Positions 17,553-24,824 of a stretch of DNA of 64,000 nucleotides are shown here, piece by piece. The translations under genes were made by a program, and so were the position numbers. The stretch is from Solirubrobacter pauli (GTDB lineage Bacteria; Actinomycetota; Thermoleophilia; Solirubrobacterales; Solirubrobacteraceae), in the NCBI RefSeq assembly GCF_003633755.1, contig NZ_RBIL01000002.1, positions 1,054,001 through 1,118,000 of the forward strand. The letters run 5' to 3'. Positions within the stretch are counted from its first letter, which is position 1. Each line of letters opens with the position of its first letter. The notes under the pieces are model-generated. The model did not search any database. It was not told the origin of the DNA and saw only the letters and a list, made by a program, of their open reading frames with translations.

Positions 17553-18452
17553 ATGACCGATCGGCCGCACCCGGTCCTGGTGGGCATCGACGGCACCGCC
17601 TCCGGCCTGGAGGCCGTCGCGCTCGGGGGCGCGCTGGCGGTGCTCACCGGCTCACCGGTGGTGCTCGGCGCCGTCCACTCGTTCGAGGGCGAGTCGTGGC
17701 CCACGCCCGCCATGGCCGATCGCTGGCTGTCCGAGGCCGGACAACGGCTCGGCGGCTTCGTCCCGCGCACGAACGTCGCGATCCCGTCGACGAGCCCCTC
17801 CCGAGGGCTGAACCACCTGGCCGCCGTCGAGGACGCGCGGTTGATCGTGCTCGGCTCGAGCCGCCATGGGCCGATCGGCCGGGTCCTGACGGGATCGACC
17901 ACGCGCCGCGTCACGCACGGTGCGCCCTGCGCCGTGGCCGTCGCGCCTCACGGCTGGGCGGTCCGGTCCGGCGAGGTACCGCTCGTCTTCGGCGCGGGCG
18001 TCACCGGTGCACCGGAGGCCCGCGCGGCGCTGGCGCTGGCGGCGGAGCTGGCCGCTTCGGCGCGGGCGGCGGTCCACGCCTGGTCGGTGGTGCACGTGCC
18101 GCCGCCGGCCCATCCGATGTTCGCCGCCACCAGCTACGAGGGCTGGCGCCGACGACAACGCCGGGATGCCGAGCGGGACGCGCGCGAGCTGATCGACGCC
18201 GTCGCGCCCGCCACGGGCGTCGAGCTCACCGTCGTCGAGGGCGACCCGGTCGAGACGCTCGCCGCGGCGTCCGTCGACCTGGACCTGCTGGTCATCGGCT
18301 CTCGCCGCTACGGACCGATCCGACGGGTGCTGCTCGGTGGCGTGTCGACGCCGCTGATCGACTGCGCGCATTGCCCACTGGTCGTCGTGCCGCGCGGGGT
18401 CCATGCCGATCCGATCGAGATCGCTGGCGTCGGTGCGGTCACCCACGCCTAG
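17553..18452 (+). CDS. Tandem-domain universal stress protein
   Basis: 299 residues from the internal ATG; a GTG 33 bases upstream is also in frame. Two UspA domains. The first starts PVLVGIDGTASGLEAV and ends with the ATP-site motif GSSRHGPIGRVLTGSTTRR. The second has GSRRYGPIRRVLLGGVSTPL. The G-2x-G-9x-G(S/T) pattern indicates ATP-binding members. Its 3' end overlaps the P-type ATPase start by about 50 bases. Confidence 0.9.
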   Translation: MTDRPHPVLVGIDGTASGLEAVALGGALAVLTGSPVVLGAVHSFEGESWPTPAMADRWLSEAGQRLGGFVPRTNVAIPSTSPSRGLNHLAAVEDARLIVLGSSRHGPIGRVLTGSTTRRVTHGAPCAVAVAPHGWAVRSGEVPLVFGAGVTGAPEARAALALAAELAASARAAVHAWSVVHVPPPAHPMFAATSYEGWRRRQRRDAERDARELIDAVAPATGVELTVVEGDPVETLAAASVDLDLLVIGSRRYGPIRRVLLGGVSTPLIDCAHCPLVVVPRGVHADPIEIAGVGAVTHA

Positions 18453-20250
18453 GGAGCCGCCCGCCCGGCTCGTCGCCGCCGCGGTGCTGGCCGCGATCGT
18501 CGCCGGGGCCGTGCTCGCGTGGACGGGTGCCGGCGACACCGCCCGTCTGGTCTGGACGGGTGCGGTGGTCGTCGCGCTGGTCCCGCTGAGCGTCAGCGTC
18601 GCCCGGGAGCTGCGCTCCGGTCGTGTCGGCGCGGACGTGATCGCGCTGCTGGCCATGGCCGGGGCGCTCGTGCTCGGCGAGGAGCTGGCGGGCGCGGTGA
18701 TCGCGCTCATGCTCGCCGGCGGGACCGCGCTCGAGCAGACCGCGCAGCGGCGCGCACGTCGCGACCTCACCGCGTTGGTCGAGCACGCGCCGCGGGTCGC
18801 CCATCGGCGTGCGGGGGACGTGCTGGTCGAGGTGGCGGTCGATGCGCTCGTGCCCGGCGACGTCGTCGTGGTGCGGCCGGGGGAGGTCGTGCCGGTGGAC
18901 GGGTTCGTCGAGCAGGCCCCGGCGGTTCTGGACGAGTCGGCGTTGACGGGCGAGGCGCTCCCGGTCACGCGCGGCGCCGGCGAGCCCGTGCGCAGCGGGG
19001 TGGTGTGCTGTGGTTCCGCGTTCACGCTGGTGGCGACGCGGACCGTCGCCGACTCGGCCTACTCCGTGCTGCTCGGGCTCGTGCGTGGCGCGGAGCGCGA
19101 GCGGGCGCCGTTCGTGCGGCTCGCGGACCGCTACGCCGCGCACTTCCTCGTGCTCACGCTCGTCCTTGCCGGCGGCGCGTGGGCGGTCAGCGGCGATCCG
19201 GTGCGGGCGCTGGCGGTGCTCGTGGTGGCGACGCCCTGCCCGTTGATCCTGGCGGCGCCGATCGCGATCGTCTGCGCGATGTCGCGCTCGGCGCGTGCGG
19301 GCGTCGTCGTCAAGGACGGGGGCACGATCGAGCGCCTCGCGCGGGCCCGCACCGTCCTGATCGACAAGACCGGGACGCTGACGCTGGGCGAGCCGGCGGT
19401 GGAACGCGTCGAGACGACCGCGGAACACGGCCCGGACGAGGTGCTGCGGTTGGCCGCGTCGCTCGAGCAGGTCTCCGTCCACGGCATCGCCGAGGCGATC
19501 GTCCACGACGCCGAGCAGCGCGGACTGCACCTCACCCTGCCCCAGGACGTTCACGAGTCGCCCGGGCAGGGCTTGGAGGGCACCGTGGACGGCCGGCACC
19601 TCGCCGCCGGGAGCGAGGCCTACCTACGCTCGCAGGGCGCCGAGCCCTCGTTCTCCACCGGCTCGGGCGCGCCGGCGCACGTCGCCGTCGACGGGCGCGC
19701 GGTCGGCATGATCGTCCTCGCCGACCGCCTGCGTGACGACGCCGCCGCCGCGGTGCGCGCGCTCAGGGCCGCAGGGGTGCACGAGGTGGTGATGGCGACC
19801 GGTGACCGGCGCGAGCGCGCGGAGGTCGTCGGCCGTCGCGCCGGCGTGGACCGGGTGTACGCGGAGCTCGATCCCGGCGACAAGCTCGCGCTCGTGCGGG
19901 AAGCGCAGGAGCGGCCGGTCGTGATGGTCGGCGACGGCGTCAACGACGCTCCGGCGCTTGCCCTTGCAGACGTCGGCGTGGCGATGGGTGTCGCCGGCGC
20001 CACGGCGGCGGCGGAGGCGGCGGACGCCGTGATCGTCGTCGACCGGCTCGACCGGCTCGCCGACGCCGTCCGCATCAGCGCCCGAGCGCTGGCGATCGCC
20101 CGCCAGAGCGTCCTCGTCGGGATGGGCCTGTCGCTCGTGGCGATGATCGCCGCGGCGGCGGGGCTGCTCCCGCCGCTCGCGGGTGCGGTGCTTCAGGAGG
20201 CCATCGACGTGGCCGTGATCCTCAACGCCTTGCGCGCACTTCGTGGTTGA
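18403..20250 (+). CDS. P1B-type heavy-metal ATPase without HMA domain
   Basis: 615 residues. Metal motif TPCPLILAAPIA in the translocation helix, TGEALP actuator loop, DKTGTLT phosphorylation site, GDGVNDAPAL hinge. There is no N-terminal metal-binding domain. The nucleotide-domain SEHP motif of CadA/CopA pumps is replaced by SVHGIAEAI: His kept, Pro lost. The last helix (QEAIDVAVILNALRAL) differs from the DMG...N motif of Zn/Cd pumps, so the metal cannot be assigned. Start 18403 overlaps the preceding gene by 50 bases; GTG at 18433 is an alternative. A stress-linked cation pump next to a universal stress protein, as seen in dormancy-type clusters of other actinobacteria. Confidence 0.85.
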   Translation: MPIRSRSLASVRSPTPREPPARLVAAAVLAAIVAGAVLAWTGAGDTARLVWTGAVVVALVPLSVSVARELRSGRVGADVIALLAMAGALVLGEELAGAVIALMLAGGTALEQTAQRRARRDLTALVEHAPRVAHRRAGDVLVEVAVDALVPGDVVVVRPGEVVPVDGFVEQAPAVLDESALTGEALPVTRGAGEPVRSGVVCCGSAFTLVATRTVADSAYSVLLGLVRGAERERAPFVRLADRYAAHFLVLTLVLAGGAWAVSGDPVRALAVLVVATPCPLILAAPIAIVCAMSRSARAGVVVKDGGTIERLARARTVLIDKTGTLTLGEPAVERVETTAEHGPDEVLRLAASLEQVSVHGIAEAIVHDAEQRGLHLTLPQDVHESPGQGLEGTVDGRHLAAGSEAYLRSQGAEPSFSTGSGAPAHVAVDGRAVGMIVLADRLRDDAAAAVRALRAAGVHEVVMATGDRRERAEVVGRRAGVDRVYAELDPGDKLALVREAQERPVVMVGDGVNDAPALALADVGVAMGVAGATAAAEAADAVIVVDRLDRLADAVRISARALAIARQSVLVGMGLSLVAMIAAAAGLLPPLAGAVLQEAIDVAVILNALRALRG

Positions 20251-20449
20251 GGCGGCGCGGGCGCTCCTCGTGCACGCGGTGGTAGCGGTCGTGCACGAGG
20301 ACGGACGCGTCGGCCGCCATCGTGAAGGCGCAGGCGCAGGCGGCGCGGGTCGCGGCACTCGCGTCGGGATGCTCCGACAGCGGCGCGTCCGCGCCGTCGC
20401 GCCGCACGATCCACTCGTGCGCTCGGGGTTCGACGTGCAACAGCAGCAT
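20222..20449 (-). CDS. Small DUF2188-like protein
   Basis: 75 residues from ATG. The pattern EWIVRRDGADAPLSEH, an Ala-rich helix, then ASVLVHDRYHRVHEERP resembles short DUF2188 proteins (Trp-Val-Arg-Arg strand, helix, Val-His-Asp strand). It overlaps the ATPase 3' end by 29 bases, tail to tail. Function unknown. Confidence 0.55.
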   Translation of the reverse strand: MLLLHVEPRAHEWIVRRDGADAPLSEHPDASAATRAACACAFTMAADASVLVHDRYHRVHEERPRRLNHEVRARR

Positions 20450-20593
20450 GGGTCTCACGCTACGCCCGCGAACGCCGGCGTCCATCGGGGACACGCCGCA
20501 GCCGCGTCCGCAGAAGTCCGCAACCGGCCGGTCATCGGTGCTCGGCGGCGACGCCGATCGCGACCAGGGGGTGGTCCGCCGGTCGCGGACATG

Positions 20594-21517
20594 TCACGCG
20601 GCCGTCGTCGTCGTGGCGTCGCCGACGAGGGTGCCGAGCGGCGTCTCGACGCCACGCGGCACGATGATCACCGGGCAGTGGGCGGCGCGCAGCACGCGGC
20701 CGCTGACGCCGCCGGCGAGCACGGACTGCAGCGGCCCGTAGCCGCGGGAGCCCATGACGAGCAGGTCGAGGTGCTCGCTGTAGGCCGTCAGCAACTCGGC
20801 CGGGTCGCCTGTGAGGCGCTTGCTGGTCGTCCTGATGTCGTTCGGCAGCTCGGCGACGAGCGTGTCGAGGCGCTCCTGCACGTGCCGGTCGACGTCGACC
20901 CGCAGCGAGGCGACGCTCGGGCCGCCCATGAGCGCCGGCGTGCCGTACGCGTCGGCGTCGGCGACGCCGATCACGACGAGCTCGGCGTCCAGGACGCGCG
21001 CCAGCTCGGCCGCCGAGGCGACCGCCGTGCGCGCTTCGGGTGTGCCGTTGTAGGCCGCGCCGACGCGGCGGATCGGCTCGGCGTGGGTGCGGTGGTCCTT
21101 GGGGACGACGGCCACCGCGCACGGCGAGCCGTGGATCAGGCGCTCGCCGGTGCTCCCGGGGAGCACGCGCCGGGCGCGGCCGGTGTGGGAGGAGCCGACG
21201 ACGAGCAGGGCCGCGTCCTCGGCCTCCGCCATCGCGTGCAGCGCGTGGGCCGGCGAGGTGTTCGCCGCGATCTTGACGGTCGAACGCTGCTCGGGCAGCC
21301 CGTCGAGGCGCGTGCGCATCTCCCGCACGAGCGTCAGCGACTCGTCGCGGAGCGCCTCGCGGAACGCGGTGCTCGCCGCGCGGCTGGGCAGGTCGGAGTA
21401 GGGGTACGCGTTCGCGATCACGAGCTGCGCGCCCGTGGCGTCCGCGAGCTGGCGTGCGAAGGCGATGGCGTCCTCGGACCGCTCGCTGGCGTCGACGCCG
21501 ATGAGGATGGTGCTCAC
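20594..21517 (-). CDS. Tandem-domain universal stress protein
   Basis: 307 residues, ATG preceded by GGAGGCACC. Domain 1 starts TILIGVDASERSEDAI and has GSSHTGRARRVLPGSTGERL. Domain 2 has GSRGYGPLQSVLAGGVSGRV. Both carry ATP-binding motifs. Paralogue of the protein at 17553-18452, in opposite orientation. Confidence 0.92.
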   Translation of the reverse strand: MSTILIGVDASERSEDAIAFARQLADATGAQLVIANAYPYSDLPSRAASTAFREALRDESLTLVREMRTRLDGLPEQRSTVKIAANTSPAHALHAMAEAEDAALLVVGSSHTGRARRVLPGSTGERLIHGSPCAVAVVPKDHRTHAEPIRRVGAAYNGTPEARTAVASAAELARVLDAELVVIGVADADAYGTPALMGGPSVASLRVDVDRHVQERLDTLVAELPNDIRTTSKRLTGDPAELLTAYSEHLDLLVMGSRGYGPLQSVLAGGVSGRVLRAAHCPVIIVPRGVETPLGTLVGDATTTTAA

Positions 21518-21547
21518 GGTGCCTCCTTGGCTGGATCGGGTGGTACG

Positions 21548-21565
21548 GCGAAGCTATGGCTTCGC
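21548..21565. promoter_or_regulatory. Inverted repeat upstream of universal stress protein
   Basis: GCGAAGC-TATG-GCTTCGC, 31 bases upstream of the start codon at 21517. The position suits an operator or leader hairpin. Confidence 0.35.
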
Positions 21566-21708
21566 GCCGCCCGCGCCATCCGCCGTCGTCCGCTGAGCGG
21601 GTCCGTACCTTCCCGCGTCTGCTCAGACCTCCTTGACGACGGACGTGCGCATCGCCGACGACGGCGGCGGCTTCGGCCCGCAAGGGTGATCCCGCCTACG
21701 ATCTGGCG

Positions 21709-22152
21709 ATGAACTGGCAGGTCTACCTCTCGGGCGAGATCCACACGGACTGGCGCGACCGCATCGCGCAGGGCACGGCGGCCGCCGGCCTCGACCTTCG
21801 GCTCACCGCGCCGGTGACCGACCACGCCGCCTCCGACGCGGCGGGCACGGCGGTCCTGGGGGAGCAGGAGCGTCCGTTCTGGAACGACCACCTCGGCGCC
21901 GGCGTCAACGCGATCCGCACGCGGACCCTGATCGAGCGCGCCGACGTCGTGGTCGTCCGGTTCGGGGAGCAGTACCGCCAGTGGAACGCCGCGTTCGACG
22001 CCGGGTACGCCGCTGCGCTGGGCAAGCCGCTGATCACGCTGCACCCACCGGAGCACGACCACGCGCTCAAGGAGGTCGACCGCGCCGCGCTGGCGGTGGC
22101 CCGCGAGCCCGAGCAGGTGGTCGAGATCCTGCGCTACGTCCTCGCTGCGTGA
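21709..22152 (+). CDS. ytoQ: YtoQ family protein
   Basis: 147 residues. The N-terminus NWQVYLSGEIHTDWRDRI and later GEQYRQWNAAFDAGYAAALGKPLI match the YtoQ family, which has a nucleoside 2-deoxyribosyltransferase-like fold. Biochemical role not established. Convergent with the LysR gene. Confidence 0.85.
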   Translation: MNWQVYLSGEIHTDWRDRIAQGTAAAGLDLRLTAPVTDHAASDAAGTAVLGEQERPFWNDHLGAGVNAIRTRTLIERADVVVVRFGEQYRQWNAAFDAGYAAALGKPLITLHPPEHDHALKEVDRAALAVAREPEQVVEILRYVLAA

Positions 22153-22155
22153 GGC

Positions 22156-23031
22156 TCAGCCGGCGGCCGTCGCGGCCGCCGTGCCCAGCGCGGTGAGCAG
22201 CGCGGCGACCGCGGGCGGGTCGGGCGGCTCGCCGTAGGTCGCCGCGTACACGCGGCGCGGCAGGCCGGGCAGCCGGGTGGCGACGACGCCGTCGGCGTGA
22301 TGGGCGCGCAGGGCGAGGCCGGGCAGCGTCGCCACGCACAGGCCCGCGGCGACGAGCGACTGGATCAGCGCGATGTCGTCGGACTCGAAGCCGATGCGCG
22401 GCTCGAAGCCCGCGTGCTCGCAGAGCGCGAGCAGGTGGCCGCGACAGCGCGGGCAGCCCGCGACCCAGGTCGCGCCGCGGAGATCGGCGAGGCCTTCGAC
22501 GGCGCGGTCGGCGATGACGTGCATCGGGTCGTCGAGCAGGTGGCGCAGGCGGATCCCGGGCAGCTCGTCCTCGGCGTCGTCGTAGCGGAACACGAGCGCC
22601 ACCTCGACACGGCCGGTCCGCAGCAGCGTCAGCGCCTCGGGCGGGTGGGTGTCGATCGAGCTGACCTCCAGCCCAGGGTGCTCCCGTGCGAGCTCCGCCG
22701 CGGCGGGCAGCACCAGCGCCCCGATCGCGGAGGCGAAGCCGGCCAGGCGGACCCGTCCGGCGGTCAGGCCGACGTGCGCGGCGAGCTCCGCGTCGGCCGC
22801 GTCGAGGCGGCCGATGATCTCCGCCGCCCGGCCGGCCAGCAGCTGCCCGGCCTGGGTCAGCCGGACTCCGCGTCCGGCCCGCTGCAGTAGCTTCGCGCCG
22901 GTCTCGGCCTCGAGCCGTGCCAGGTGGTGGCTGACCGACGACTGCGAGTAGTCCAGCGCGCGCGCCGCGGCGGTGACGGTCCCATGGCGGGCGACCGCGT
23001 CGAGCACGCGCAGCCGCGTGACGTCCAGCAT
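22156..23031 (-). CDS. LysR-family transcriptional regulator
   Basis: 291 residues from ATG at 23031; an ATG at 23070 would add 13 residues. N-terminal winged HTH: RLRVLDAVARHGTVTAAARA, then SQSSVSHHLARLEAETG. The rest is a substrate-binding-like effector domain. It is divergent from a VOC protein across a 74-base spacer that holds an ATCGAT-rich palindrome, so it probably controls that gene and itself. Effector unknown. Confidence 0.9.
   Translation of the reverse strand: MLDVTRLRVLDAVARHGTVTAAARALDYSQSSVSHHLARLEAETGAKLLQRAGRGVRLTQAGQLLAGRAAEIIGRLDAADAELAAHVGLTAGRVRLAGFASAIGALVLPAAAELAREHPGLEVSSIDTHPPEALTLLRTGRVEVALVFRYDDAEDELPGIRLRHLLDDPMHVIADRAVEGLADLRGATWVAGCPRCRGHLLALCEHAGFEPRIGFESDDIALIQSLVAAGLCVATLPGLALRAHHADGVVATRLPGLPRRVYAATYGEPPDPPAVAALLTALGTAAATAAG
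22161..22181 (+). terminator. Hairpin after ytoQ
   Basis: CGGCGGCC and GGCCGCCG around GTCGC, 9 bases after the ytoQ stop and inside the last codons of the convergent LysR gene. Confidence 0.5.
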
Positions 23032-23048
23032 CGATCGATCGTATCGAT
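23030..23048. promoter_or_regulatory. ATCGAT-repeat palindrome, probable LysR site
   Basis: ATCGATCGATCGTATCGAT contains three ATCGAT hexamers and is nearly self-complementary. It lies at the LysR start codon, about 60 bases from the divergent VOC gene start. LysR proteins usually bind interrupted palindromes in such spacers. Confidence 0.45.
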
Positions 23049-23105
23049 GGGTGAGGTCGACAACTGGCATTGGACAGATGCGCCGCGGACGGAAAGGCTA
23101 CGGGC

Positions 23106-23546
23106 ATGACGCTGCTGCGGATGGACAACGTGCTGGTCGTCGTCGAGGACCTCGAAGGGGCGATGGCGTTCTTCGAGGAGCTCGGGATGGAGGTCGAGGG
23201 CCAGACGCAGGTGGAAGGGCCCTGGGCGGACAAGGTCGTCGGCCTCGAGGGCGTCCGCGCCGACATCGTCATGCTGCGCACGCCGGACGGCCACGGACGG
23301 GTGGAGCTGTCGCGGTTCCACCACCCGCCGGCGGTCCGGGTCGGGCAGGAGGACGCGCCGTCGAACGCGCTCGGGCTCCGCCGCATCATGTTCCTCGTCG
23401 AAGGCCTGGACGACGTGGTCGCGCGCCTGCGCGCGCACGGGGCCGAGCTCGTGGACGAGATCGCGCAGTACGAGGACCGGTACCGGCTGTGCTTCGTGCG
23501 TGGGCCCGAGGGGATCGTCGTCGGACTGTCCGAGCGGCTCTCCTGA
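23106..23546 (+). CDS. VOC/glyoxalase-family protein
   Basis: 146 residues from ATG. Two beta-alpha-beta-beta-beta modules: DNVLVVVEDLEGAMAFFEEL and LGLRRIMFLVEGLDDVVARL, ending with FVRGPEGIVVGL, the usual glutamate-containing end of the VOC fold. Possible isomerase, dioxygenase or resistance protein. Divergent from, and probably controlled by, the LysR protein. Confidence 0.85.
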   Translation: MTLLRMDNVLVVVEDLEGAMAFFEELGMEVEGQTQVEGPWADKVVGLEGVRADIVMLRTPDGHGRVELSRFHHPPAVRVGQEDAPSNALGLRRIMFLVEGLDDVVARLRAHGAELVDEIAQYEDRYRLCFVRGPEGIVVGLSERLS

Positions 23547-23591
23547 AGCGCCCGTCGGGAATGCGGTGACGCGCGCCGGCGTCTGCCGGAT

Positions 23592-24731
23592 GTGCGCATC
23601 CTCGTCACCACCACCGGGTCGCCCGGTCACGTCGGCCCGCTGCTCCCGTTCCTCGACGCGATCCGTGCCGCCGGCGGCGAGACGCTCGTGGCCACCCGGT
23701 CCTCGCTGGCCCACACGGTCGCCGCGCACGGGTACGCGGCATGGCCGGTGGGGGAGGCCCGGGCCGCGGAGCGCGCCGCGGCGTTCGCGGCCGCGCGCGG
23801 GCTGTCGAGCGCGGCGGCGAACGAGCATGCGCTGACGGAGGTGTTCGCCGGGCTCGACGCACGGGCCGCGCTCGCGGGCACGTTCGACGCGATCGCCGGT
23901 TGGCGGCCCGACGTGGTCCTGTCGGAGGCGAGCGAGTTCGCCGGCCGCGTGGCGGCCGCCCACGTCGGGCTGCCGTTCGTGAAGCTCTCGATCACGCAGT
24001 ACGCGGTCGAGCACGACGTCCTTCCGGCGACCGACGCCGCGCTCGCCCGGTTGCGTGCCACCCACGGGCTGCGGGCAGCCGGCGGTGCTCGCTCCGCGCA
24101 GTTCACGCTGCTGCCGCCGCTGCTCGAGCGACCGGGCCAGCCCGGTCCGCCCGGCCTCCAGCGCTTCCGGGAGCGTGAAGCCCCGTCGGCCGGGAGGAGC
24201 CGCCGGTCGGGCACCGATCCGCTCGTGTACCTCACGTTCGGCACGGCGGCGCCGCAGATGGGCTGCTTCCCGGAGCGCTACCGGTCGGCGATCGACGCGC
24301 TCGCGCTGTTGCCGATCCAGCTGCTCGTGACCACCGGCCGCGACCGCGATCCCGGGGAGCTCGGAGCCACGCCCGCGAACGTGCAGGTACGGCGCTGGGC
24401 CGATCACGCGGAGGTGCTGGGCCGGGCGTCGGCGGTCGTCTGCCACGGCGGGACCGGGACGGTGCGTGGCGCGCTCGCCGCGGGCGTGCCGCTCGTGATC
24501 ACGCCGATGTTCGCCGACCAGCTCGACAACGCCGTGCGCGTCCACGCGCTCGGGGCCGGCGTGCACGTCCAGCACGGGCAGACCGGACTGGCGGACGCCG
24601 TGCGGGCGGTGCTCGGCGACCGGCGGTACGCGGACCGCGCCGCGACCGTGGCGGCCGACATCCGGGCGCTGCCGACGGTCGACCGGGCCGCGTCGGTCCT
24701 GCGCGGCTGGGCCGCACGCGCCGCCGCGTGA
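23592..24731 (+). CDS. UGT/MGT-type glycosyltransferase
   Basis: 379 residues from GTG. N-terminal ILVTTTGSPGHVGPLLPFLD and C-terminal ASAVVCHGGTGTVRGALAAG with PMFADQLDNAVRV are the acceptor-side and nucleotide-sugar motifs of GT-B family 1 enzymes. Same family as 5724-6929 but not tandem with it. Ends before a bidirectional terminator. Confidence 0.88.
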   Translation: MRILVTTTGSPGHVGPLLPFLDAIRAAGGETLVATRSSLAHTVAAHGYAAWPVGEARAAERAAAFAAARGLSSAAANEHALTEVFAGLDARAALAGTFDAIAGWRPDVVLSEASEFAGRVAAAHVGLPFVKLSITQYAVEHDVLPATDAALARLRATHGLRAAGGARSAQFTLLPPLLERPGQPGPPGLQRFREREAPSAGRSRRSGTDPLVYLTFGTAAPQMGCFPERYRSAIDALALLPIQLLVTTGRDRDPGELGATPANVQVRRWADHAEVLGRASAVVCHGGTGTVRGALAAGVPLVITPMFADQLDNAVRVHALGAGVHVQHGQTGLADAVRAVLGDRRYADRAATVAADIRALPTVDRAASVLRGWAARAAA

Positions 24732-24787
24732 CAAGACGCCGCTCGGGGGACACCGGCTCGTGCACGCCGGCGCCCCCCGTCGCGGAG

Positions 24788-24815
24788 CGCGCTCCGGGGT
24801 CACCCCCGGAGCGCG
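24788..24815. terminator. Bidirectional terminator
   Basis: CGCGCTCCGGGG and CCCCGGAGCGCG, 12 perfect pairs around TCAC, between the convergent glycosyltransferase and the giant secreted protein. Confidence 0.75.
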
Positions 24816-24824
24816 GGTCCCCCC

